Below, in pieces: positions 1 through 5,028 of a stretch of DNA of 5,028 nucleotides (positions are counted from its first letter, which is position 1; every line of letters begins with the position of its first letter). Where the stretch lies: the NCBI GenBank assembly GCA_964485455.1, contig CAZAJU010000131.1, positions 1 to 5,028 on the forward strand, given 5' to 3'. The position numbers were made by a program, and so were the translations under genes. A model generated the notes under the pieces. It made no database searches and had not been told where the DNA came from. It saw only the letters and a program-made list of their open reading frames with translations. The DNA comes from Tissierella_B sp964485455 (GTDB lineage: Bacteria > Bacillota > Clostridia > Tissierellales > Tissierellaceae).

Positions 1-729
1 GTAGTAACTGGATTTAGTGCAGTAAGTGTAGGTTTTGCATATATGGTTATCGATACAGCAGGCCTTGCAGATAAATTCCTTGTAGTATATTTTTCATCCC
101 TTTTACTTACTCTGATAGTCAGTGCTTTTATTGCTAGAATACCTCCATTTAACAAGAAGAAGAATGTATATATAGATGGAAGAATTCAAACCGCTGAAGA
201 TATCAAGAGTATAAAAACTAATGGCAATATAATTCAGTCTGGAATCGCTAGAGCCTCTAAAAAAGCCATTACAGCACCAGATCTTAAGTCAGAAATGCTT
301 TTAGGTTTAAGAGATGGTTTTGAAGTAATTCCTAAGGTTTTATCTCTATTATGTTTTGTGGCTGTATCAGCGTTAATAATAGCAGAAACTACCCCATTAT
401 TTGTAATTATGGGAAAAGCTTTTGAACCATTACTCAATATTTTGCAGGTTCCAAATGCTGAAATGATTGCACCAAGTTTCCCTGTAGGTATTGCTGAGAT
501 GTTCTTACCAGTATTGTTAATTAAGAATAATATCGATATTATCGAACCGGGTGCAAGATATCTTGTAACAGCAGTATCCATCGTACAAATAATATTCTTT
601 GCCGAGACAATAGTAGTAATGATGGCTTCTAAGCTTCCATTAAAATTATGGGAATTGGTTGTAGTTTTCTTCGAAAGAACTATATTAGCAATAATATTTG
701 GATCAATATTAATGCATATACTATTTTAA
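1..729 (+). CDS. YjiH family membrane protein (nucleoside-recognition GATE domain), 5' end outside window
   Basis: The frame is open from the first base, so this is the C-terminal 242 residues of a longer protein; the ATG at 43 is internal, since the 14 codons before it (VVTGFSAVSVGFAY) read as part of the same membrane segment. The fragment is strongly hydrophobic, with several helices: one near residues 10-45, one near 110-135 and several between 145 and 242, separated by a polar loop around residues 50-105. The stretch EVIPKVLSLLCFVAV, the AETTPLFVIMGKAFEPLL segment and the SFPVGIAEMFLPVLL segment match my memory of the YjiH group, whose full length is about 430-460 residues. The family is related to nucleoside-recognition (GATE) proteins, but its substrate is not established. 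It ends in TAA directly before a terminator and is the only + strand gene here. Family assignment is by recall and is fairly confident; transport function is inference. Confidence 0.8.
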   Translation, partial: VVTGFSAVSVGFAYMVIDTAGLADKFLVVYFSSLLLTLIVSAFIARIPPFNKKKNVYIDGRIQTAEDIKSIKTNGNIIQSGIARASKKAITAPDLKSEMLLGLRDGFEVIPKVLSLLCFVAVSALIIAETTPLFVIMGKAFEPLLNILQVPNAEMIAPSFPVGIAEMFLPVLLIKNNIDIIEPGARYLVTAVSIVQIIFFAETIVVMMASKLPLKLWELVVVFFERTILAIIFGSILMHILF

Positions 730-733
730 TACA

Positions 734-769
734 AAATCCTCTGGAGACTCTATCCAGAGGATTTCTTTA
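734..769. terminator. Rho-independent terminator, probably bidirectional
   Basis: A perfect 12-bp stem is formed by AAATCCTCTGGA (734-745) and TCCAGAGGATTT (753-764), with a 7-base loop GACTCTA. On the + strand it follows the YjiH stop (727-729) by four bases and is trailed by CTTTATTT. On the - strand it is trailed by TTTTGTATT and lies just past the stop codon (767-769) of the decayed EamA copy. It therefore sits between two converging reading frames and can stop transcripts from both sides. Confidence 0.85.
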
Positions 770-1204
770 TTTCATACTTTCGAATTTAGGCTTTTTAGCA
801 TACTTCTTATCTTTTGGGAGACCAATATTCAATTCATTTAACAAGGTAAATCCAAGTATCATCATTTCACCTATTGCTTGTAGTAAGCTTAAGGATTCTC
901 CTAGTATTTAGTGTAGTACTTGATGTTTCTAACCCTCCAGAACCTATAATCAATACAAGCCCAAGTGTTGCCATTATAAAGCAAATTATCTGTTTCATGC
1001 TAAGCTTTTCCTTAAGAAAAACTGCACTCAGTATAATCAAGAGTACTGGTGCAAAATAATAGCTTAGTGTTGCAAGGGAAACTGTAGTATATTTATATGC
1101 TTGGAAGAGAAATATCCAGTTAAATCCCATGGCTGCCCCTGATAAAAACAATAGCGATAGATCCTTTTTTATCTCAGATAAAACTATCTTTTTTTTACTA
1201 AATA
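767..1204 (-). pseudogene. Decayed second copy of the EamA/DMT transporter gene
   Basis: This is a remnant of a gene closely related to the intact exporter at 3737-4645. Positions 922-1204 align without gaps to 4221-4503 with about 15 differences (roughly 95% identity), encoding FSKKKIVLSEIKKDL to GSGGLETSSTTL, equivalent to residues 48-145. Positions 841-907 align to 3811-3877. Between the two blocks 329 bases are missing, equivalent to about residues 146-256, and since 329 is not a multiple of three the frame shifts. The N-terminal 47 codons are also missing: similarity stops at 1204 and an in-frame TGA lies a little upstream. After the junction the original frame resumes (LGESLSLLQAIGEMM) and runs to TAA at 767-769, with a lysine-rich tail unlike that of the intact gene. 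No start codon or ribosome binding site is visible. It cannot encode a working ten-helix transporter. Confidence 0.85.
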
Positions 1205-1265
1205 GGTAGTGGAATTTATTTCAACGATTTCAGTTGATTTACGTATTGACTTTAATCCCGACTTT

Positions 1266-1706
1266 TTAAGGTTTGTAATAATATGAGTCCACATTTTCTT
1301 CAAGTTGATAATTTTCAATTTCTCCCCAATTTCTATTTATTAGGGTATCTCCACTGACAGCTATCTTTGAAATTTCTCTATTAGTCTTTTCAGTTATAAA
1401 ACGAACAGTTATGTTCTTAAATGTGTTTATATCTTCTGTTGGGAAATGCTTTACAGCATCATATATAATCCTGGTTTCTAATTGAATAAAATCTTCTCTT
1501 GTCCAGTTTGGAGTATCTAAAGTTTCAAGTGTAATATCAATGATTCCATTTTTATTCTCGAATGCATTGATATCAAAATTAGTAGCTGATTCTACATATT
1601 TCTGTAATGGATCTTTTATTAGTTGTTTAACTTGATTTAAAGTAAAGACAACTGCAAAGATTAATAATAGGGATACTATGGGAATTAATAGCTTTCTGTT
1701 TCGCAT
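1266..1706 (-). CDS. Small membrane-anchored protein of unknown function (146 aa)
   Basis: I do not recognise this family. The protein starts with a short basic segment (MRNRK), then a single hydrophobic helix at about residues 6-23, followed by a polar, acidic domain of about 120 residues. That suggests an N-terminal signal anchor with the rest outside the cytoplasmic membrane; there is no lipobox cysteine, so it does not look like a lipoprotein. The outer domain alternates predicted strands and helices (GIIDITLETLDTP, IIYDAVKHFP, ITVRFITEKT, ISKIAVSGDTLINRNW) and ends in DSYYYKP. The ATG start is well supported: GAGGGGTG at 1713-1720 lies six bases upstream. The gene begins 34 bases after the end of the transposase fragment, so the insertion-sequence remnant occupies its upstream region and may have replaced its original promoter. 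Its reading frame is intact and probably expressed; function is unknown. Confidence 0.72.
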   Translation of the reverse strand: MRNRKLLIPIVSLLLIFAVVFTLNQVKQLIKDPLQKYVESATNFDINAFENKNGIIDITLETLDTPNWTREDFIQLETRIIYDAVKHFPTEDINTFKNITVRFITEKTNREISKIAVSGDTLINRNWGEIENYQLEENVDSYYYKP

Positions 1707-1740
1707 TAATTACACCCCTCTTATCTTCTAATATGTTGCT

Positions 1741-2094
1741 TTATATTTCTCGGAACTGCTCTATGAACTGAACTATTGTAAAATCAGCCCATGAGTAACC
1801 ATAAAACATTTCATTTTTAAGTCTCCCAAAAAAGCCTTCAAAGGCAGAGTTATCAGGTGAACAACCTTTCTTTGACGTTGAGCGTGTAAGTTGTGCTTTT
1901 TCCATCCGTTCAACCCAGGCTGGCCAACGATAATGGCTGCCCCGGTCAGAATTTATAATAGGTTTTTCATTTTGACTAAGTATAAGAATAGCTTCATCAA
2001 GCATTGTATTAACTAGTTCTGCACTAGGTGATGTGCCAATAGTCCAGCTTACTGGAAGTCCATCAAAACAATCAATATAGGATGCATGACTCCT
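1741..2094 (-). pseudogene. IS3-family transposase (OrfB) fragment, truncated at both ends
   Basis: The fragment encodes the later part of an IS3-family DDE transposase (integrase core). Recognisable blocks are YIDCFDGLPVSWTIGTSP, NSDRGSHYRWPAW (second catalytic Asp), LTRSTSKKGCSPDNSAFEGFF (catalytic Glu in the family's DN-A-EGFF block) and GRLKNEMFYGYSW. The segment with the first catalytic Asp, the helper frame OrfA and the start of OrfB are absent. In this frame the similarity begins near ASYIDCF and is closed by an in-frame TAG at 2095-2097; the family normally reads SPIIDCFDG there, which suggests a one-base loss as well. The C-terminus stops after FIEQFREI, without the usual WYN-rich tail of about 40-50 residues. 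An ATG at 2004 lies inside the domain and is not a true start. It cannot be an active transposase. Confidence 0.85.
1761..1782. repeat. Left member of inverted repeat pair at the IS remnant
   Basis: This 22-base stretch pairs with 2155-2175 in inverted orientation; the outer 11 bases CTATGAACTGA are identical. It is translated as TIVQFIE in the transposase fragment, so it may be a new end created by deletion or a chance similarity. Confidence 0.5.
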
Positions 2095-2154
2095 CTAGAA
2101 TATAGAAATCAAGCATCCATATTTCATAAATTCTTAATTAAATTAATTGTCTAC

Positions 2155-2175
2155 TTTACAAAGGTCAGTTCATAG
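2155..2175. repeat. Right member of inverted repeat pair, probable IS3-type terminal repeat
   Basis: It reads on the + strand as TTTACAAAGGTCAGTTCATA plus G and is preceded by TGTCTAC. The order TGTCTACTTT then GGTCAGTTCA fits the outer end of an IS3-type element on the side where OrfA would begin. The sequence between it and the transposase fragment (2098-2154) is AT-rich and has no recognisable OrfA, which points to an internal deletion. Confidence 0.55.
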
Positions 2176-2190
2176 CCTTATCTCTTTTTA

Positions 2191-3576
2191 TTATGAATAA
2201 ATACAAGTTTTATTTCTGCCACTATTTTTTGCCTTATATAATGCTGAATCAGCAAGTTGTATCATGTTTTGTAAAGTGACCTCTTCCTCATCCCTATTTA
2301 CAGATTTAACTCCAATACTAATAGTTACTTTTATAAATTTATCAGCATATACAATATTTTTTTCCTTTACTAGCTCTCTGACTTCCTCAGCAAACTTATA
2401 TGTAGATGCTTCATTTGTATCAGGTAATATTATTAGAAATTCTTCCCCTCCATACCTGCCTATTATGTCAGTTTTCCTGATCCTATCCTTCAATAAATCT
2501 GCAATCACTTTTATTACCTCATCACCAGCTTGATGTCCAAAATTATCATTTACTTTTTTAAAATTATCAATGTCCACCATTAATGCTGAAATATATTTTC
2601 CATTTCTCTTAAATCTTAAGAATTCTTTTTCTGCTTCTTCCATTAATCTTCTTCTGTTATAAATTTTGGTCAATTCATCATAGTTAGCCATATCACTAAG
2701 CTTTACTAACATTTCCTTATGTTTTGTAATGTCCCTAATAAAAAACACAGTACCACTTATACGACCTTTTTCATAAAGGATTGTTTTATTAACTTCATAA
2801 ATTTTATTAGAATTATTATCTATACTTAATTCAAAACAATCCTCCTCTTGCATAAGCATGCTATTTATACCTTCACAAGATGAAATATCAGTTCCAATAA
2901 GATTACTATTCAACCATGGGAATACTTTTTTACTGTATTTATTAAAGTCAGCGAGTCTATTCTTATTATCAAATACAATTATACCTTCACTCATTTCCAT
3001 AAAAGTTATATCTCTTGCTATTTCTTTTATATCGAGAAATCCAAAATTGAATATAGCAATGTAAAGAAAAATACCCGATATGGCAAGTCCAAAAGGAATC
3101 AAGTCAACTTTAAAAGGAGAAATCCCTGAAAAATAAAGTATAGTAGCCAACCCAGGCCACATTAAACCCAAAAACAATGTCTTAGCTTGTAATTTTATGG
3201 TCTTATTCCCATTTTGCCAAGTTCTGTACAACGAAACTAAATTATATGGCAATGCAGCATAATTATAAATAATATTTATATAATACCAAGGACCTCTTTC
3301 TATATCTGCTAATAAATACCCACCATCAACTTCTATAGTTGAAATATCTTTATAAACTAAATGGTGATATTCATTTGTGTTGCTTAAAATCAAGGTTAAG
3401 AATGGAATTGTCATGATTAATAGAATAAATCTTACAGACAGCTTCTTATTGAATCGCATTTTATATCCAATTAATATCCACAAAGCTGAAATAAAAGGTA
3501 CCCCATAGTATTCCAACTTTATAAAAAATATAATTGAATCCAAAGATCTAGCGCTCAGTTCGAAGCCATAAGCCAT
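2191..3576 (-). CDS. Membrane-bound diguanylate cyclase, PAS-GGDEF (N-terminal part cut off by in-frame TGA)
   Basis: The protein makes cyclic di-GMP from two GTP at the membrane. Numbered in the restored 507-residue frame (from 3714), the order is: a seven-helix sensor region like that of HisKA_7TM proteins (about 1-223), a PAS domain (about 237-333, ending FFIRDITKHKE) and a GGDEF domain (about 340-506). The active site is GGEEF at 422-426. Metal-binding D381 (VDIDNFK) and E424 and the base-contacting N389 and D398 (KVNDNFGHQAGDE) occupy the PleD spacing. RKTD at 413-416, five residues before GGEEF, is an intact inhibitory I-site, so product feedback is expected. The frame continues upstream of the ATG at 3576 but is interrupted by TGA at 3598-3600. 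The ATG at 3576 has no visible ribosome binding site, and starting there drops helix 1 and most of helix 2. Catalytic domain certain; production doubtful. Confidence 0.85.
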   Translation of the reverse strand: MAYGFELSARSLDSIIFFIKLEYYGVPFISALWILIGYKMRFNKKLSVRFILLIMTIPFLTLILSNTNEYHHLVYKDISTIEVDGGYLLADIERGPWYYINIIYNYAALPYNLVSLYRTWQNGNKTIKLQAKTLFLGLMWPGLATILYFSGISPFKVDLIPFGLAISGIFLYIAIFNFGFLDIKEIARDITFMEMSEGIIVFDNKNRLADFNKYSKKVFPWLNSNLIGTDISSCEGINSMLMQEEDCFELSIDNNSNKIYEVNKTILYEKGRISGTVFFIRDITKHKEMLVKLSDMANYDELTKIYNRRRLMEEAEKEFLRFKRNGKYISALMVDIDNFKKVNDNFGHQAGDEVIKVIADLLKDRIRKTDIIGRYGGEEFLIILPDTNEASTYKFAEEVRELVKEKNIVYADKFIKVTISIGVKSVNRDEEEVTLQNMIQLADSALYKAKNSGRNKTCIYS

Positions 3577-3597
3577 AATATATATGGATATTGCAAG

Positions 3598-3714
3598 TCA
3601 TGAAAAAGAAACTAGAAGAGAGAGGCTGCTTCTTTGCTTGGATATAGAATAAATAAATAATATAAAAAATAGTACTCCAAATATCATTAATATAAAAGAA
3701 GCGTTTTCCATCAT
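3598..3714 (-). pseudogene. Severed 5' end of the diguanylate cyclase gene (38 codons, then TGA)
   Basis: From the tandem ATGs at 3714 and 3711 the frame reads MMENASFILMIFGVLFFILF and continues IYSISKQRSSLSLLVSFS to a TGA at 3598-3600. The very same frame then continues LAISIYIMAYGFELSA into the cyclase. The first piece supplies a hydrophobic helix (residues 7-25), and the TGA falls within the second helix. Restoring both gives the seven helices expected of this sensor family, and the phrase IYIMAYGFELSARSLDSI fits its conserved helix 2-3 region. A single base change therefore explains the break. The start has a good ribosome binding site and follows the EamA stop by 22 bases. Alternatives are sequencing error, strain-specific loss of function, or restart downstream. 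Confidence 0.8.
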
Positions 3715-3719
3715 GATTT

Positions 3720-3724
3720 CCCTC
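3720..3724 (-). promoter_or_regulatory. Ribosome binding site that fixes the natural cyclase start
   Basis: GAGGG (- strand) lies five bases before the ATG at 3714 and eight before the ATG at 3711. No comparable site precedes the ATG at 3576. This places the original start at 3711 or 3714, upstream of the TGA. Confidence 0.75.
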
Positions 3725-3736
3725 ATTTAAGTATTC

Positions 3737-4645
3737 TTATTTAATGTTTTCAGTATCAGGTTTAATAATAACTTTTGTCCCCCTAAAAAAATCTAAATTT
3801 AACTCATTCAACAAAGTAAATCCAAGTATCATCAAACCACCTATTGCTTGTAATAAGCTTAAGGATTCTCCTAGTATAAGGAAGGAAAGTATAATAGATA
3901 CAAGAGGATCTACATAGCTTAAAATTGCTGCTTCTTGCCCTTTTAGATTCTTTACTGATGAAAAGTATACACAATAGGTAAATCCAGTATGAAAAACTCC
4001 CAAGATTAGAAGATTTATAATTCCAAAACTAGGCACTTCTAAAATATTAATACCCGTAGTTAGAACTACATAAGGAGTCAGAACTATTATTGCTGCAATA
4101 AACTGTATAAGGGTTCTATCTATACCTGTAACATTCTTTATCAATTTATTTAGGAATATGACCGTAGCATATAGAGCTGCAGCTCCAAGTCCATAAACAA
4201 TACCTAATAATGTCGTACTTGATGTTTCTAAACCTCCAGAACCTATAATCAATACAAGCCCAAGTGTTGCCATTATAAAGCAAATTATCTGTTTCATGCT
4301 AAGCTTTTCCTTAAGAAAAACTGCACTCAGTATAATCAATAGTACTGGTGCAAAATAGTAGCTTAGTGTTGCAAGGGAAACTGTAGTATATCTATATGCT
4401 TGAAAGAGAAGTATCCAGTTAAATCCCATGGCTGCCCCTGATAAAAACAATAAAGGTAAATCTTTTTTTATCTCAGACAAAACCATCTTCTTCTTACTAA
4501 ATATCTTGTAAGCTACTATGGATATGGAACCAATTAGTGCTCTAAACAGTGAAATTTCACCAGTAGAAAGAGGTATATTCTTTACAAAAAGTGCTATAGT
4601 ACCAAATATAGTCATTGAAAATATAATCTTAAACTTTGCCCCCAC
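3737..4645 (-). CDS. EamA/DMT family transporter (RhaT/YdcZ-like drug/metabolite exporter), 302 aa
   Basis: This is a ten-helix inner-membrane transporter of the drug/metabolite superfamily, made of two EamA repeats: about residues 3-137 and 146-284. Family hallmarks are visible: FRALIGSISIVAY in the first repeat, SGAAMGFNWILLFQAYRYTT and SLATLSYYFAPVLLIILSAV with FLKEKLS after it, and the matching EAAILSYVDPLVSIILSFLI with LGESLS in the second. The length is typical. A basic tail (FRGTKVIIKPDTENIK) ends the protein in the cytoplasm. Substrates of this superfamily vary widely (amino acids, sugars, metabolites), and none can be assigned here. The start is GTG at 4645, supported by AAAGGGTG at 4651-4658. 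A promoter lies about 20 bases further up. The diguanylate cyclase start follows 22 bases after its TAA, so the two are probably co-transcribed. A decayed near-identical copy lies at 767-1204. Confidence 0.92.
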   Translation of the reverse strand: MGAKFKIIFSMTIFGTIALFVKNIPLSTGEISLFRALIGSISIVAYKIFSKKKMVLSEIKKDLPLLFLSGAAMGFNWILLFQAYRYTTVSLATLSYYFAPVLLIILSAVFLKEKLSMKQIICFIMATLGLVLIIGSGGLETSSTTLLGIVYGLGAAALYATVIFLNKLIKNVTGIDRTLIQFIAAIIVLTPYVVLTTGINILEVPSFGIINLLILGVFHTGFTYCVYFSSVKNLKGQEAAILSYVDPLVSIILSFLILGESLSLLQAIGGLMILGFTLLNELNLDFFRGTKVIIKPDTENIK

Positions 4646-4650
4646 TAAAT

Positions 4651-4658
4651 CACCCTTT
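4651..4658 (-). promoter_or_regulatory. Ribosome binding site for the GTG start of the EamA gene
   Basis: AAAGGGTG on the - strand sits five bases upstream of GTG at 4645 (seven from the AGGG core). It supports the non-ATG start giving MGAKFKIIFS, which lets helix 1 begin at the normal place. Confidence 0.75.
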
Positions 4659-4672
4659 GTTTTTTAATCCCA

Positions 4673-4701
4673 ATTCTATCAGAAAGATGAATTTATAGCA
4701 A
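4673..4701 (-). promoter_or_regulatory. Sigma-A-type promoter with extended -10 for the EamA-cyclase operon
   Basis: On the - strand TTGCTA (4696-4701, 4 of 6 to TTGACA) is followed by a 17-base spacer and TAGAAT (4673-4678, 5 of 6 to TATAAT), with TGA directly before it giving an extended -10 (TGATAGAAT). Transcription would start near 4666, leaving a leader of about 20 bases with the ribosome binding site in it. It lies after the stop of the orphan fragment at 4725 and points into the EamA gene. Confidence 0.65.
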
Positions 4702-4724
4702 TGAAATTTTAAATTACCTTAAAC

Positions 4725-4910
4725 CTATCCAAAGGTGAACTGGATATTGTTTCCGTCAAAATATATCAAATCACCTTCAGGATAATGCCAAACTGCCTTT
4801 AAAATAGTTGGTCGTAAAATTCCATCCTCGTCCTTTTCATAACTATTACATATTGCAGACCATATGAAACTCCATTTTCTAATACTCGATGATTTTAAAC
4901 AGAATAAATA
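4725..4910 (-). pseudogene. Orphan coding remnant, C-terminal end of an unrecognised protein
   Basis: An open frame of 61 codons without any start codon runs from a TGA at 4911-4913 to TAG at 4725-4727. Its last 50 or so codons read like genuine protein: RKWSFIWSAICNSYEKDEDG, then ILRPTILKAVWHYPEGDLIY and FDGNNIQFTFG, rich in aromatic and acidic residues and ending in a plausible strand-turn-strand. Codon use resembles the neighbours. The first few codons overlap the end of the histidine kinase gene in another frame and are probably not part of it. I do not recognise the family. It may be the tail of a gene whose front was deleted, consistent with the other decay in this window. Coding by chance cannot be excluded for so short a piece. 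Confidence 0.4.
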
Positions 4911-5028
4911 TCAGAAAACTCGATTATTATATTCTCGATTTTATTGCTCTTAGAATTAGTTTCTTCTATTACTTCTTGGTTTTGTTTTGTCCTTGCAGGA
5001 AGTTCAACTTTAAAAACACTCCCCCTAT
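4895..5028 (-). CDS. C-terminal end of a sensor histidine kinase (partial)
   Basis: Only the last 43 codons are in the window; the gene enters from the right edge. RGSVFKVELPA is the glycine-containing turn and final strand that close the HATPase_c (GHKL) ATP-binding domain of two-component kinases, normally written as GxGSxFxxxLP. After it comes a 32-residue polar tail (RTKQNQEVIEE to IENIIIEFSDIYSV) and TAA at 4895-4897. The tail is somewhat longer than the usual few residues, and its last part (KIENIIIEFSDIY) looks structured. The sensor input, phosphorylated histidine and N/G1 boxes lie outside, so the signal and partner regulator cannot be told. It is transcribed in the same direction as the EamA-cyclase operon, but that operon has its own promoter. 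Confidence 0.7.
   Translation of the reverse strand, partial: RGSVFKVELPARTKQNQEVIEETNSKSNKIENIIIEFSDIYSV

Larger units (their letters stand above)
1761..2175 (-). mobile_element. Internally deleted IS3-type insertion sequence remnant bounded by imperfect inverted repeats
   Basis: A sequence at 1761-1782 (CTATGAACTGAACTATTGTA plus AA) is nearly the reverse complement of 2155-2175 (read on the - strand CTATGAACTGACCTTTGTAA plus A), with one mismatch and one extra base over 22 positions. TGAACTGACC followed by AAAGTAGACA resembles the terminal repeats of IS3-family elements as I remember them. The interval between them is only 415 bases, whereas complete members are about 1.2-1.5 kb, and it holds only the transposase fragment. 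I see no clear target-site duplication. The right repeat starts 15 bases past the diguanylate cyclase stop codon. The right repeat as an element end is fairly secure; the left one is less so, because it also lies within the transposase reading frame. Confidence 0.55.

Noticed and set aside
234..581. 115-codon open frame on the - strand inside the YjiH gene
   Set aside because: It lies wholly opposite a well-supported membrane-protein gene and has no family resemblance; it is a shadow frame.
648..1059. Two + strand open frames (648-911 and 874-1059)
   Set aside because: The first runs through the YjiH 3' end and the terminator hairpin; the second is antisense to the EamA remnant. Neither has a ribosome binding site or recognisable content.
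1205..1265. Weak inverted repeat (TCAAC and GTTGA) after the small protein's stop
   Set aside because: It has only a 5-bp stem with no following T-run on the - strand; it is not a believable terminator.
1735..1790. Possible promoter for the 146-residue protein within the insertion-sequence end
   Set aside because: TATAAA and TATTAG candidates exist, but none has a convincing -35 at 16-18 bases, so I do not list one.
2264..3064. Two + strand open frames opposite the cyclase (2264-2533 and 2858-3064)
   Set aside because: Both are antisense to conserved GGDEF and PAS coding sequence and have no protein-like features of their own.
3598..3600. TGA read as selenocysteine or, under an alternative code, tryptophan in the cyclase
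   Set aside because: The TGA lies in a membrane helix of a family with no known selenoprotein members, and I see no obvious selenocysteine hairpin after it. Tryptophan is encoded by TGG elsewhere in the window, and nothing else suggests an altered code. A nonsense mutation is simpler.
4884..4942. Three CTCGAT occurrences that could look like a short repeat array
   Set aside because: Two are Ile-Glu codons (ATC GAG) in the kinase tail. Spacing is irregular and the motif is only six bases, so this is neither CRISPR nor a credible operator array.

Overview
The window looks like a chromosomal stretch from an AT-rich, low-GC Firmicute, most likely a clostridial-type organism. The basis is AT-rich codon use, strong purine-rich ribosome binding sites (GAGGGG, AAAGGG), a sigma-A-type promoter and family content; no species can be named from sequence alone. 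No single novel system is evident. The main interest is gene decay and rearrangement.

Layout. At the left, on the + strand, is the C-terminal half of a YjiH-type membrane protein (1-729). A hairpin terminator at 734-764 follows and appears to serve both strands. Everything to its right is on the - strand. Read in transcription order from the right edge these are: the last 43 codons of a sensor histidine kinase (4895-5028); a 61-codon orphan coding remnant (4725-4910); a sigma-A-like promoter (4673-4701); an intact EamA/DMT exporter (3737-4645, GTG start); a membrane PAS-GGDEF diguanylate cyclase starting 22 bases later, whose reading frame carries an in-frame TGA (2191-3714); a shrunken IS3-type insertion sequence (about 1761-2175) holding a broken transposase; a small membrane-anchored protein of unknown function (1266-1706); and a decayed second copy of the EamA gene (767-1204).

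How the genes relate. The EamA exporter and the diguanylate cyclase look like one operon driven by the promoter at 4673-4701. The cyclase keeps every visible catalytic and inhibitory-site residue, but its natural start, which has the good ribosome binding site, is cut off by a stop after 38 codons. If that stop is real, the protein is either lost or restarts at 3576 without its first one or two membrane helices. The second EamA copy lacks its first 47 codons and 329 bases of its middle, yet is about 95% identical at DNA level to the intact gene over the rest. The two copies are direct repeats about 2.5 kb apart, with the cyclase, the insertion-sequence remnant and the small anchored protein between them. 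Together with the broken transposase and the orphan fragment, this marks the interval as a site of past duplication, insertion and erosion.
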